Shown here: piece by piece, positions 43,125-51,809 of the stretch
Layout: each line of letters begins with the position of its first letter
How positions within the stretch are numbered: position 1 is the first letter of the stretch
NCBI RefSeq assembly: GCF_030161255.1
Contig: NZ_BSPX01000003.1
Span: forward strand, 62,001-126,000
DNA from: Zoogloea oryzae
Lineage (GTDB): Bacteria > Pseudomonadota > Gammaproteobacteria > Burkholderiales > Rhodocyclaceae
DNA length: 64,000 nt
Reading direction: 5' to 3'
The notes under the pieces: generated by a model
Seen by the model: the letters and a program-made list of their open reading frames with translations, nothing else
The model's database searches: none
Told to the model about the DNA's origin: nothing
Position numbers and translations under genes: made by a program

Positions 43125-43898
43125 TCAGGCCCGGTACGGAACGAAGCGCCAGGTGCCGTTGAGTTTGAGCCCGAGCTTGGTGGGCTGGCCGTCTTCCATC
43201 CGGACCTGCTGGACGGCGCGGCTCATCACCTGCTTGTCGTGGGTCGAAAACACGAAAGTTGTCTTGCAATCCTCGTTGATGCGCTGCATCAGATCAAGAA
43301 TGCTCTTGCCGGTGTTCTTGTCGAGGTTGGCGGTGGGCTCGTCGGCCAGCACCACCTTGGAGTGCGTCACCAGCGCCCGGGCAATCGCCACCCGCTGACG
43401 CTGGCCGCCCGACAGCTGGTTCGGGCGGTGGTGCGCGTACTTCGCCAGCCCCACCAGTTTGAGGTAATCGTTCACCCGCGCGCGACGCTCTTCCTTGCTG
43501 ATTTCCGGCATCTGCAGCAGCGGGTATTCCACGTTTTCCTCGGCGGAAAGCACCGGCAGCAGATTAAAGGTCTGGAAGATGAAGCCGATGGTCCTCGCAC
43601 GGATGTTGGCGAGTTCATCGGGAGTCTGCCCGGAGACATCCTTTCCCTCGATGAACACCCTGCCCTCGCTTGGCGTATCGATACACCCCATAATATTGAG
43701 GAGCGTGGACTTGCCACTCCCCGACGTCCCCGCGATGGCCATGAAGTAACCTTCCTTGACATCGAGGGTGACCTTCCTCAGCGCATTGACGTCCTGATCA
43801 CCGAGACGATAAATCTTGCTGACATTTTCGATCCTGATGATCGTCTTCGGGTCCGTCGTCGACGTCCCATCCGTACTGTCGTCGCGGCTTGTTTGCAT
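43125..43898 (-). CDS. ABC transporter ATP-binding protein, LolD/MacB type
   Basis: A 257-residue ATPase. Walker A GTSGSGKSTLL, Q-loop FIFQTFNLLPVLSAEENVEYP, signature LSGGQRQRVAIARAL, Walker B VVLADEPTANLD and the switch His in FSTHD are all intact. The pattern and the motif GDQDVNALRKVTLDVKEG are those of LolD/MacB ATPases, which drive type VII permeases to move lipoproteins or lipids across the periplasm. A 20-residue C-terminal extension (GLKLNGTWRFVPYRA) is unusual for LolD. No permease gene of the FtsX/MacB kind is adjacent, unlike in most such loci. Divergent from the LolA-like gene, 42 bases away. Confidence 0.92.
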   Translation of the reverse strand: MQTSRDDSTDGTSTTDPKTIIRIENVSKIYRLGDQDVNALRKVTLDVKEGYFMAIAGTSGSGKSTLLNIMGCIDTPSEGRVFIEGKDVSGQTPDELANIRARTIGFIFQTFNLLPVLSAEENVEYPLLQMPEISKEERRARVNDYLKLVGLAKYAHHRPNQLSGGQRQRVAIARALVTHSKVVLADEPTANLDKNTGKSILDLMQRINEDCKTTFVFSTHDKQVMSRAVQQVRMEDGQPTKLGLKLNGTWRFVPYRA

Positions 43899-43940
43899 TG
43901 CCCCACCGGTCTATGTTGTTTGCTTTCAAAGGATAACACT

Positions 43941-44732
43941 ATGAGCTTCAAATTTAGCCCTTCGAGCTGCCGGTCTCGGTTCCTCGGCGCTGCGCTTGCG
44001 ACCCTCTCGCTGCTGTCCGGCGCGCCGGTAGTGGCCGACGATGCGGCCGTGGATCAGGCCAAAGCCATCGTCGCCAAGGCCGACGAAATTCGTTTCCCGC
44101 GGGATGGCTTCCAGGTCATCATCGACATCTCGTCGGTGAGCGCAGGTGAGCCGGCCGAGGATCGCAAGTACCGCATCCTCTCCAAGGGCAACGAGAACAC
44201 CATCGTCCAGACCCTCGAACCCGCCACTGACAAGGGCCAGGCCATGCTGATGCGCGGCCGCGACCTGTGGGTGTTCATGCCCAACGTATCCCAGCCGGTG
44301 CGCCTGTCACTCGCCCAGCGCCTCACCGGCCAGGTGGCCAACGGTGACCTGGCCCGGGCCAACTTCGCCGGTGACTACGAGCCGAAGATCATCCGCACCG
44401 ACACCATCGACGGCGAGAAGATGCACGTGCTGGAGCTCACCGCGGTCGACCGCGGCGTGACCTACGCCAAGGTGCTGTACTGGGTTCGCCAGCCCAACAA
44501 CTGGCCCTACAAGGCCGAGTTCTATTCCCTCTCGGACCGCCTGCTGAAGGTGTGCCGTTACGACAAGTTCAAGGATCTGGGCGGCCGCGTGCGCCCCACC
44601 CAGCTGGTCATGGAGGACGCCCTGAAGAAGGGCGAGGTATCGACCCTGCGTTACTCGCAGATGGCGGCCAAGGATCTGCCCGACCGCGTGTTCACCAAGC
44701 AATACATGGACAAGCTCAACCGGGTCGATTGA
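43941..44732 (+). CDS. Outer membrane lipoprotein-sorting protein (LolA-like, COG2834)
   Basis: A 263-residue periplasmic protein with a signal peptide (FLGAALATLSLLSGAPVVADD). The mature part is an antiparallel beta-sheet cup: FQVIIDISSVSAGEPAEDRKYRILSKGNENTIVQTLEPATDKGQAMLMRGRDLWVFMP (split over several strands), ending with LPDRVFTKQYMDKLNRVD, the usual ending of this family. It probably carries a lipid or lipoprotein to the outer membrane together with the ABC ATPase and barrel encoded divergently. AAGGA lies 10 bases before ATG 43941; the open frame from 43083 runs over the ATPase gene and is rejected. Confidence 0.87.
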   Translation: MSFKFSPSSCRSRFLGAALATLSLLSGAPVVADDAAVDQAKAIVAKADEIRFPRDGFQVIIDISSVSAGEPAEDRKYRILSKGNENTIVQTLEPATDKGQAMLMRGRDLWVFMPNVSQPVRLSLAQRLTGQVANGDLARANFAGDYEPKIIRTDTIDGEKMHVLELTAVDRGVTYAKVLYWVRQPNNWPYKAEFYSLSDRLLKVCRYDKFKDLGGRVRPTQLVMEDALKKGEVSTLRYSQMAAKDLPDRVFTKQYMDKLNRVD

Positions 44733-44734
44733 GC

Positions 44735-45412
44735 TCAGGCGAGGTTTGAATCTCCTGCTGCGGGCGGCGCTTCCAGCCCCGGCAGGATTGCCGCTGCGGC
44801 AGCTTCCAGCGCGGCGGCGCCCCCATCAGTAGGGGGCAACGCAAGACGGCGCAACACGCCGCCAATCCGCACATCCAGCCCTTCCCTGTCGATACCCACA
44901 ACCGCCACCCCAGGCGGAACCTGGCACTCCAGCCGGGCCACAAGCCCAGCCTCGGTATCCGGATCGAGCGCCGCGGCCGGCGCCTCGGCGGCAAGCCAGC
45001 CCATCCGGCCAAAGCCGCCGACGAAACGCGCCTTGTCGGGCTCCAGGCGGAAGAAACGGAAATCCCCCAGCTCAAGATACAGCGCGGATTCCGGGCTATA
45101 GCGCACGTAGCGCTGGCGGGACGCCTCGTCCAGATCAACCGGCTGCACCCGGCCCAGCAAGGTCAGACGGGCCTGAGCCAGATTGATGCCATCCCCTTCG
45201 GTCACCAGCAAGCTGGCCCGCGGGTCGGCCAGCAGGTTGCGCGTATGCTCGGCAAGCCCGCTGATGAGAAACACCGGCCGGCCGGAAGCATCCGACACGA
45301 AAGGCACGGCGCTCACGAAGGGAAAGCCCGGCATCGCCACCGAGTGGGTGCCCAGCGCCCCGCTGCGGCTTTGCCGCAGCAGCGCGCGGACTTCGGCGTA
45401 GTCGATCTTCAC
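44735..45412 (-). CDS. HugZ-like FMN-binding (pyridoxamine-phosphate oxidase family) protein
   Basis: A 225-residue cytosolic protein. The split beta-barrel shows LRQSRSGALGTHS, FPFVSAVPFVSDASGRPVFLISGLAEHTRNL, RASLLVTEGDGINLAQARLTLLGR and a late DFRFFRLEPDKARFVGGFGRMGWL. This is the pattern of HugZ-like heme-degrading or heme-handling proteins; the C-terminal DUF2470-like part seems shortened. The start is GTG 45412, which shares GTGA with the rlmB stop, so it is coupled to rlmB. It ends two bases from the convergent LolA-like gene. Confidence 0.78.
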   Translation of the reverse strand: MKIDYAEVRALLRQSRSGALGTHSVAMPGFPFVSAVPFVSDASGRPVFLISGLAEHTRNLLADPRASLLVTEGDGINLAQARLTLLGRVQPVDLDEASRQRYVRYSPESALYLELGDFRFFRLEPDKARFVGGFGRMGWLAAEAPAAALDPDTEAGLVARLECQVPPGVAVVGIDREGLDVRIGGVLRRLALPPTDGGAAALEAAAAAILPGLEAPPAAGDSNLA

Positions 45413-46155
45413 TGCCGCTGACGGCGTGCCTCGAAGAGGCACAGACCGCTCGCCACCGACACGTTGAGGCTCTCCACCGTGCCGTACATCGGAATGCTCA
45501 CCAGCTCGTCGCAGGTTTCGCGGGTCAGGCGGCGCAGGCCGTCGCCTTCGGCGCCCAGCACCCAGGCGATCGGGCCTTTCTGGTCGACTGTGTAGATGGA
45601 TTTTTCAGATTCCCCCGCCGCACCCAGCACCCACACGCCGGCTTCCTGCATCTCACGCAGGGCCCGGGCCAGGTTGGTGACGGTGATGTACGGAACGGTA
45701 TCCGCCGCGCCGCTCGCTACCTTCACCGCGGTGGCGTTGAGCCCCACGGCCTTGTCCTTGGGGGCGATGACGGCGTGGGCGCCGGCTGCGTCGGCCACCC
45801 GCAGGCAGGCGCCGAGATTGTGAGGATCCTGGATGCCATCAAGAACCAGCAGCAGCGCGGGCTCGGTGAGACCGTCGAGCACGTCGTCGAGCTTGAGCTC
45901 CTTGCGACGGCCGTCGACGCGGGCCACCACGCCCTGATGGCGGCGGGTGCCGACCATCTTGTCGAGGCGATCGCCTTCGGTCGGGATCAGGCGGGTGCCA
46001 AGCTGCTCGGCATGGCGGACGAGATCCCGCGCGCGCGGGTCGCTCCGCTTGGAATCGGTGTAGATCTCGAAGATCGCTTCCGGATCATGGCGGAGCTTGG
46101 CGAGGACGGCGTGAAAGCCGTAGATGAGACGGGAACTGGCAGTGTTATCAGACAC
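45409..46155 (-). CDS. rlmB: 23S rRNA (guanosine-2'-O-)-methyltransferase RlmB
   Basis: A 248-residue SpoU (SPOUT) methyltransferase. N-terminal L30e-like substrate domain with LIYGFHAVLAKLRHDP; catalytic domain with LVLDGIQDPHNLGACLRVADAAGAHAVI (motif 1), AWVLGAEGDGLRRLTRETCDELVSIPMYG (motif 2), and ESLNVSVASGLCLFEARR (motif 3, trefoil knot). It 2'-O-methylates G2251 in the peptidyl-transferase loop. It overlaps the rnr stop by eight bases, the usual rnr-rlmB pair. Confidence 0.96.
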   Translation of the reverse strand: MSDNTASSRLIYGFHAVLAKLRHDPEAIFEIYTDSKRSDPRARDLVRHAEQLGTRLIPTEGDRLDKMVGTRRHQGVVARVDGRRKELKLDDVLDGLTEPALLLVLDGIQDPHNLGACLRVADAAGAHAVIAPKDKAVGLNATAVKVASGAADTVPYITVTNLARALREMQEAGVWVLGAAGESEKSIYTVDQKGPIAWVLGAEGDGLRRLTRETCDELVSIPMYGTVESLNVSVASGLCLFEARRQRQ

Positions 46156-48736
46156 GTTTTGCTTTCTTCTTTGCGGCGCCCGTCGCTGACTTGCGGGGCT
46201 TTGCGGTCTTGGAGGCCGCCTTGGCAGGCTTGGCGCTCGGGCTTGCCTTCGGCTTGGCGGCCTTGGGCTTGGCGGCGGATTTCGTGGCCGGACGCGCTAC
46301 GGGCTGCTCGGCCGGTTGCTGCGCAGGCTTTGCGGCAGACTTGCGGGCTGCAGGCTTAGCCTTGGCAACCGGCATCTCGGGCGGCGCAACCGCAGGCGTA
46401 ACGGCAGGTACCACAGCGCTTGCGGCCTCGGTCTTGCCCCGCCGACGCCGCGCGGGCGCCTCGACAGCGGCCGGAGCCGAAGCCTTTGCAGCCTGATCCT
46501 TGACGGTCTTGCCAACCCGCTCGGTGGCGCGCGCCGGGCCGGTGATGATCCGGAAGTCAATCTTGCTGGCTTCCATGTTCACCCGCACCAGCTGCACCCG
46601 GACCCGGTCCGACAGGCGATAACGCTCGCCGGTCCGCTCGCCCACCAGGCTGTGATGGGCGTCGTCGTAGTGGAAGTAGTCGTTGCCGAGATCGGAAATG
46701 TGCACCAGGCCTTCGACAAAAACGTCGTCCAGGGCCACGAAAAGGCCGAAAGGTACCACCGCCGAAACGCTGCCGTCGAATTCCTCGCCGATCCGGTCCT
46801 GCATGTAGTAGCACTTGAGCCAGTTTTCCACGTCCCGGTCGGCCTCGTCGGCGCGCCGCTCGGTCATCGAGCAGTGCATGCCGATGGCCTCCCAGTCGCC
46901 GGCGTCCTGGGCCGGCACGTAGCGCTCGCCGTTCAGCACGGCCTTGATCGCCCGGTGGACGAGCAGATCGGGATAACGGCGGATCGGCGAGGTGAAGTGG
47001 GTGTAGGCGTCGTACGCCAGGCCGAAGTGACCCACGTTGTCGGGGCTGTACACCGCCTGACGCAGGGAGCGCAACATCACGGTCTGGAGCAGCTGCAGAT
47101 CGGGGCGGCCCTGGATCTGTTCGAGCAGGCGCGCGTAATCACCGGCCTTGGGCTCTTCGCCACCACCCAGCTGGATGCCGAACTCGGCGAGGAAGTCCCG
47201 CAGCTTCGCGAGCTTCTCCGGCGTCGGGCCTTCATGCACCCGGTAAAGCGCAGGATGCTCGTTGGCCTGGAGGAAATCCGACGCGCAGACGTTGGCAGCC
47301 AGCATGCACTCTTCGATCAGCCGATGGGCGTCGTTCCGGCTCTCCGGCACGATCTGGGCGATCTTGCCGTTATCGTCGAAGATCATCTTCGTTTCCTGCG
47401 TCTCGAAGTCGATCGCGCCACGCTTGGCACGGGCTTTCAGGAGCACGCGGAAGAGCTTGTCGAGGTTCTGCAGGTGGGGCAGCAGTTCGCCAATCACCTC
47501 GAGGGCCGCCGGATCGTTGTCATACAGCGCGGCGGCCACCTGGTTGTAGGTGAGCCGCGCCTTGGAGAACATCACCGCCGGATAGAAGCGATACTGCTTG
47601 ACGACGCCGGTCTGGGAGATCGCCATGTCGCACACCATGCACAGGCGCTCCACCTGCGGGTTGAGCGAGCACAGACCGTTGGAGAGCTTCTCCGGCAGCA
47701 TCGGGATCACCCGCCGCGGGAAATATACCGAGTTGCCCCGGTCGTAAGCCTCGCCATCCAGCGGCGAACCCACGGTGACGTAGTGGGACACATCGGCGAT
47801 CGCCACCACAAGGCGGAAACCGCGGCCCTGGCGTTCGCAGAACACGGCGTCGTCGAAATCCCGCGCGGTCTCGCCATCGATGGTGACCAGCGGCAGCTGG
47901 GTGAGATCCTCCCTGCCCTTCCAGTCCAGCTTGCGGACCTTCTCGGGGAGCTTCCGCGCCTGGGCCTTGGCGTCGGCCGAAAACTCGTGGGGCAGCTCGT
48001 GCTTGCGCAGCGCGATCTCGATTTCCATCCCCGGATCGGCGTAGTTGCCGAGGGTTTCGACGATGCGCCCGACAGGCTGAGCATAGCGGGTCGGCTGCTC
48101 GACAAGCTCGACCACCACCACCTGCCCGGCCACCGGCTTGGACTTGCTCTTGCCCGGCGCCAGCAGGATCTCCTGCGAAATGCGGCGATTTTCGGGCACA
48201 ACGAGAGTTACGCCGTTTTCCACCAGTACGCGGCCGACGATGCGGGTATTGGCCCGCTCCAGCACCTCAACGAGCTTGCCCTCAGGGCGACCGCGGCGAT
48301 CCTGCCCTGCGATCCGGACCATCACCCGGTCGCCGTGGAGCACCTCGCGCATCTCGTTGGGGCCGAGGAAGATGTCCGGATGCTCGTCGTCGGTCACGAC
48401 GAAGCCGTAGCCATCCGGATGACCCTGGACGGTGCCACGGATCAGGTCGGCCTTGGCCGGCAGCAGATAGGCACCGCGCCGGTTGCGCATGACCTGCCCG
48501 TCGCGCTCCATGGCGCGCATGCGGCGCTCGAAGAATTCAAGTTCTTCGGGAAGGATGTCGAGGGCCGTCGCAACGTCCGGAAACGGCATCGGCACGCCCT
48601 GCTCGGCGAGAATCTGGATGATGAACTCGCGGCTGGGCAGCGGGAAATCGTATTTCTGGATTTCGCGCTCGAAGAAGGGGTCGCTGCGACGCAGCTTGCT
48701 GAGTTTTTTGATGTTATTGGACTTGTAAGTTGACAC
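46148..48736 (-). CDS. rnr: Ribonuclease R
   Basis: An 862-residue 3'-5' exoribonuclease. N-terminal helix-turn-helix and cold-shock domains, then the RNB core with TIDGETARDFDDAVFCERQG (metal Asp residues), YFPRRVIPMLPEKLSNGLCSLNP, and GHFGLAYDAYTHFTSPIRRYPDLLVHRAI. An S1 domain follows (FDGSVSAVVPFGLFVALDDVFVEGLVHISDLG). The last 150 residues are Lys/Ala/Pro rich with repeated AKPKA motifs, likely for ribosome or RNA binding. The start is GTG 48736; its first codons overlap the -35 box of the divergent tRNA-Leu promoter. Confidence 0.96.
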   Translation of the reverse strand: MSTYKSNNIKKLSKLRRSDPFFEREIQKYDFPLPSREFIIQILAEQGVPMPFPDVATALDILPEELEFFERRMRAMERDGQVMRNRRGAYLLPAKADLIRGTVQGHPDGYGFVVTDDEHPDIFLGPNEMREVLHGDRVMVRIAGQDRRGRPEGKLVEVLERANTRIVGRVLVENGVTLVVPENRRISQEILLAPGKSKSKPVAGQVVVVELVEQPTRYAQPVGRIVETLGNYADPGMEIEIALRKHELPHEFSADAKAQARKLPEKVRKLDWKGREDLTQLPLVTIDGETARDFDDAVFCERQGRGFRLVVAIADVSHYVTVGSPLDGEAYDRGNSVYFPRRVIPMLPEKLSNGLCSLNPQVERLCMVCDMAISQTGVVKQYRFYPAVMFSKARLTYNQVAAALYDNDPAALEVIGELLPHLQNLDKLFRVLLKARAKRGAIDFETQETKMIFDDNGKIAQIVPESRNDAHRLIEECMLAANVCASDFLQANEHPALYRVHEGPTPEKLAKLRDFLAEFGIQLGGGEEPKAGDYARLLEQIQGRPDLQLLQTVMLRSLRQAVYSPDNVGHFGLAYDAYTHFTSPIRRYPDLLVHRAIKAVLNGERYVPAQDAGDWEAIGMHCSMTERRADEADRDVENWLKCYYMQDRIGEEFDGSVSAVVPFGLFVALDDVFVEGLVHISDLGNDYFHYDDAHHSLVGERTGERYRLSDRVRVQLVRVNMEASKIDFRIITGPARATERVGKTVKDQAAKASAPAAVEAPARRRRGKTEAASAVVPAVTPAVAPPEMPVAKAKPAARKSAAKPAQQPAEQPVARPATKSAAKPKAAKPKASPSAKPAKAASKTAKPRKSATGAAKKKAKRV

Positions 48737-48757
48737 GTGTTCTTTCTAATCTATAAT
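48730..48757 (+). promoter_or_regulatory. Promoter of tRNA-Leu copy 1
   Basis: A near-consensus sigma-70 promoter: TTGACA at 48730-48735 and TATAAT at 48752-48757, 16 bases apart, 12 bases before the tRNA. The -35 box lies inside the first codons of the divergent rnr gene. Confidence 0.85.
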
Positions 48758-48769
48758 GGCGCCTTCGTT

Positions 48770-48854
48770 GCCCAGATGGCGAAATTGGTAGACGCGCTAG
48801 TTTCAGGTACTAGTGCCGCGAGGCGTGGAGGTTCGAGTCCTCTTCTGGGCACCA
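48770..48854 (+). tRNA. tRNA-Leu(CAG), copy 1
   Basis: An 85-base tRNA. Acceptor GCCCAGA pairs with TCTGGGC; the D-arm reads GCGAAATTGGTAGACGC; anticodon stem CTAGT with ACTAG around loop TTCAGGT gives anticodon CAG. A long class II variable arm (TGCCGCGAGGCGT) and T-arm GGAGGTTCGAGTCCTC are typical of leucine tRNA. CCA is encoded. Confidence 0.97.
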
Positions 48855-48863
48855 AGTTTCAGG

Positions 48864-48893
48864 AAAGCCGATCGATTTGTCGATCGGCTTTTT
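48864..48893 (+). terminator. Terminator of tRNA-Leu copy 1
   Basis: A 12-bp stem, AAAGCCGATCGA with TCGATCGGCTTT, TTTG loop, then TTTGTTTTG. Starts ten bases after CCA. Confidence 0.9.
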
Positions 48894-48997
48894 GTTTTGT
48901 ACTTCCGCTCAGCCTGCACCACAAAGCACTGGACGCGCGTGACCCGGGCCACACTCATCGGGGCCCCGCCAGTAGGCAGGTGAAGGTCACGGAGGAT

Positions 48998-49025
48998 TTG
49001 CATTCGCATTAGACTTGTCTATAAT
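48998..49025 (+). promoter_or_regulatory. Promoter of tRNA-Leu copy 2
   Basis: TTGCAT at 48998-49003 and TATAAT at 49020-49025, 16 bases apart, 12 bases before the tRNA. The -10 and the leader (about 30 bases) are nearly the same as in copy 1, while the -35 box is weaker. Confidence 0.75.
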
Positions 49026-49037
49026 AGCGGCTTCGCT

Positions 49038-49122
49038 GCCCAGATGGCGAAATTGGTAGACGCGCTAGTTTCAGGTACTAGTGCCGCGAGGCGTGGAGGT
49101 TCGAGTCCTCTTCTGGGCACCA
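49038..49122 (+). tRNA. tRNA-Leu(CAG), copy 2
   Basis: Identical over all 85 bases to the copy at 48770-48854, including the anticodon CAG and the encoded CCA. It has its own promoter and terminator, so the two are transcribed separately. Confidence 0.97.
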
Positions 49123-49133
49123 GAATACACAGG

Positions 49134-49163
49134 AAAGCCGATCGATTTTTCGATCGGCTTTTT
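49134..49163 (+). terminator. Terminator of tRNA-Leu copy 2
   Basis: Same 12-bp stem as after copy 1 (AAAGCCGATCGA with TCGATCGGCTTT), with loop TTTT and T-rich tail TTTGTTTTTC. Confidence 0.9.
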
Positions 49164-49324
49164 GTTTTTCTGCCACGCAGCGCCATGACATGGCCTCACC
49201 TGCGGTGAAACCTGCTTGACGGAAAACGGGGATTCTTGCGGGAGGATGTTCAGGGTCTTGTGCCCTACCCTGCCCCACAGCCCGACCGGGCCGCAAGGCA
49301 AGACAGGTTTGACGACGCGCGAGA

Positions 49325-50635
49325 TCAGGCGCCGAAGGGGTGACGCTTGAGGATGGTCTCGTCCCGCTCGGGGCCGGTCGAGATCACGTCGATCGACACT
49401 TCACAGATTTCCTCGATGCGGTGCAGGTAGGCGCGAGCCTCCGGCGGCAGCGCATCCCAGGTCTGGGCGCCAAACGTGGTGCCGCTCCAGCCGGGCATGG
49501 TTTCGAGGATCGGCTCGCAACGGGCGACTTCCTCGGAGCCCATCGGCAGCAGATCGATGCGCTTGCCGTCGAGCATGTAGCCGACGCACAGCTTGAGTTC
49601 CTTCAGGCCATCGAGGACGTCCAGCTTGGTGATGCACAGGCCGGAAACACCGTTGATGATGATCGAGCGCTTGAGGGCCGCCAGATCCAGCCAGCCGCAG
49701 CGGCGCTTGCGCCCCGTCACCGTGCCGAACTCGCGGCCGACGGTGGACATCTGATAGCCCGGCGTACCTTCGGTCTCGAAATCCAGCTCGGTCGGGAAAG
49801 GACCGCCGCCCACGCGGGTGCAATAGGCCTTGGTGATGCCCAGCACGTAATGCAGACGGCCCGGGCCAACGCCGGAACCAGCCGCCGCCTGGCCTGCCAC
49901 GCAGTTGCTGGAAGTGACGAACGGATAGGTACCGTGGTCGATGTCCAGCAGCGTGCCCTGGGCGCCTTCGAACAGCAGGTTGCCGCCGTTCTTGTTGATG
50001 GCGTACAGGTCGGCCGACACATCGGTGACCATCGGCAGGATTTCCTGCGCATCAGCCATGGCTTGATCGAACTCGGTCTGGAAATCGACCGGCTCGGCGC
50101 CCAGGTATTGGGTCAGCACGAAGTTGTGGTATTCAAGGTTCTCAGCCAGCTTCTCGGCAAAGCGCTTCGGATCGAGCAGATCGTAGACGCGCAGCGCACG
50201 ACGGGCCACCTTGTCTTCGTAAGTGGGGCCGATGCCCTTGCCGGTGGTGCCGATCTTGCTGCCGGCGCTCTTCTTGGCCTCGCGGGCACGATCGACGGCG
50301 GAGTGGTAGCCGAGGATCAGCGGACAGCCCGGGCTGATCTTCAGGCGATCACGCACCTTGATGCCACCGGCCTCAAGGCCGCGAACCTCAGCCAGCAGGT
50401 GATGGACATCCAGCACCACGCCGTTGCCGATGAAGCACTCCACGCCCTCGCGCACGATGCCGGACGGCACCAGGTTGAGCTTGTACTCGGTCGTGCCGAC
50501 GACCAGCGTGTGGCCCGCGTTGTGGCCACCCTGGAAACGGACCACGCCCTGCGCCTGATCGGTGAGCCAGTCGACGATCTTGCCCTTGCCTTCGTCGCCC
50601 CACTGGGTACCGACAACCACTACGTTCTTTGCCAT
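49325..50635 (-). CDS. purA: Adenylosuccinate synthetase
   Basis: A 436-residue enzyme that joins IMP and aspartate with GTP to give adenylosuccinate in AMP synthesis. N-terminal VVVVGTQWGDEGKGKIVDWL is the conserved GTP/Asp loop; then GGHNAGHTLVVG, the catalytic His, GPTYEDKVARRALRV, and EGAQGTLLDIDHGTYPFVTSSN. C-terminal TTFGAQTWDALPPEARAYLHRIEE. GGGAGAG lies before ATG 50635, which fixes the start; the longer frame to 50743 overlaps hisZ. Only four bases separate it from hisZ. Confidence 0.97.
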   Translation of the reverse strand: MAKNVVVVGTQWGDEGKGKIVDWLTDQAQGVVRFQGGHNAGHTLVVGTTEYKLNLVPSGIVREGVECFIGNGVVLDVHHLLAEVRGLEAGGIKVRDRLKISPGCPLILGYHSAVDRAREAKKSAGSKIGTTGKGIGPTYEDKVARRALRVYDLLDPKRFAEKLAENLEYHNFVLTQYLGAEPVDFQTEFDQAMADAQEILPMVTDVSADLYAINKNGGNLLFEGAQGTLLDIDHGTYPFVTSSNCVAGQAAAGSGVGPGRLHYVLGITKAYCTRVGGGPFPTELDFETEGTPGYQMSTVGREFGTVTGRKRRCGWLDLAALKRSIIINGVSGLCITKLDVLDGLKELKLCVGYMLDGKRIDLLPMGSEEVARCEPILETMPGWSGTTFGAQTWDALPPEARAYLHRIEEICEVSIDVISTGPERDETILKRHPFGA

Positions 50636-50639
50636 TTGA

Positions 50640-51797
50640 TTACTCTCCCTGAAGCGGTTCAACCTGCCAGGCACCGCCCCGCAGAACAAGACGCCGGTCA
50701 CAGCCGGCCTCACGCCACGTGCCTTCATGGCCGGGCAATTCAATCGTCACACTCTCGCCGGCGGCGCGCAGACCCGCAACCGCCTCGGCAAAACCCTGCT
50801 CTCCTCCATCCCGCGCGAGGATGGCCCCCGCCGGAAGCGGATCAGCCACCTGGGTCGCAAGCTCCCGCAGATCGAGGCTGAAACCCGTTGCCGGGCGGCC
50901 ACGACCAAAGGCGCGCCCGACGCTGTCGTAACGCCCCCCCAGCGCCAGCGCCACGGGGGAATTGCCGCCGTAGGCCGCAAAAACCACCCCGCTGTGGTAG
51001 TGATAACCACGCAAGTCGGCCAGATCGAAACTGATCGGCAAGCCTTGCAAGCGGATCGCCAACTCCTCAAGATCGTTCAGCGCGGACTGGATCTCAGGCT
51101 CCGCCGGCATGATCTGGCGTGCCTTGGCGAGCACCTCGGCACCGCCGTAGAGGGTCGGCAACGCAAACAGCGCCGCGCGCAGCTCACCCGGAATATCACC
51201 GAGCAGATCCTGCAGACCGGGCAGATCCTTTGCCTGCAGGCAGTCGAAGAGCGCTTCTTCCTGTTGGGGCAGCAGCCCTGCCTTGCCAGCCAACGCCTTG
51301 AACAGCCCAACGTGCCCCAGATCGATGCGGGACGTGCCCACACCAGCGATCTGCAAGGTCTCGGCGAGCAGGCGGATCACTTCAGCGTCCGCCTCGATAC
51401 CCGCGTGGCCATAAAGCTCGGCACCCAGCTGGAGCGGCTCGCGGGTGGCGGTCAGGCACGAGGGCATCGCGTGGGCAACGCTGCCGCAGTAGCACAGACG
51501 CGCCACGCCCTTGCGGTTGAGCAGATGCGCATCAATGCGCGCCACCTGCGGCGTGATGTCGGCGCGCACGCCCATCGTCCGGCCGGAAAGCTGGTCGACG
51601 AGCTTGAGCGTCTTGAGATTCAGATCCTGGCCAGCGCCCGTGAGCAGCGACTCGAGGTATTCGAGCAGCGGCGGAGCGACGAGCTGGTAGCCGTTCAGGC
51701 GGAACGCATCGAGGAGACGACGGCGCAGATCTTCCAGTTTTGCCGCCTCTGCGGGCAGGGCATCCTGGATGTATTCGGGTAGAACCCAACGCAACAT
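50640..51797 (-). CDS. hisZ: ATP phosphoribosyltransferase regulatory subunit
   Basis: A 385-residue class II aminoacyl-tRNA-synthetase-like protein lacking tRNA charging. It begins MLRWVLPEYIQDALPAEAAKLEDLRR and has the domain core VDQLSGRTMGVRADITPQVARIDAH and LGAELYGHAGIEADAEVI. HisZ pairs with the short HisG to start histidine synthesis and to sense histidine. The true hisS lies at 58886-60181, so this is not a second synthetase. It sits between DUF2065 and purA, as in other betaproteobacteria. Confidence 0.95.
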   Translation of the reverse strand: MLRWVLPEYIQDALPAEAAKLEDLRRRLLDAFRLNGYQLVAPPLLEYLESLLTGAGQDLNLKTLKLVDQLSGRTMGVRADITPQVARIDAHLLNRKGVARLCYCGSVAHAMPSCLTATREPLQLGAELYGHAGIEADAEVIRLLAETLQIAGVGTSRIDLGHVGLFKALAGKAGLLPQQEEALFDCLQAKDLPGLQDLLGDIPGELRAALFALPTLYGGAEVLAKARQIMPAEPEIQSALNDLEELAIRLQGLPISFDLADLRGYHYHSGVVFAAYGGNSPVALALGGRYDSVGRAFGRGRPATGFSLDLRELATQVADPLPAGAILARDGGEQGFAEAVAGLRAAGESVTIELPGHEGTWREAGCDRRLVLRGGAWQVEPLQGE

Positions 51798-51809
51798 GGG
51801 TAAAGCGCC

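Noticed and set aside
48864..49163. Inverted repeats around the tRNA genes as insertion-sequence ends or attachment sites
   Set aside because: Each repeat is a hairpin followed by a T-run directly after a tRNA, so it is a terminator. There is no transposase, integrase or partial tRNA duplicate.
50640..51797. Second histidyl-tRNA synthetase
   Set aside because: It lacks the anticodon-binding domain and begins like HisZ; position next to purA and DUF2065 also fits hisZ.
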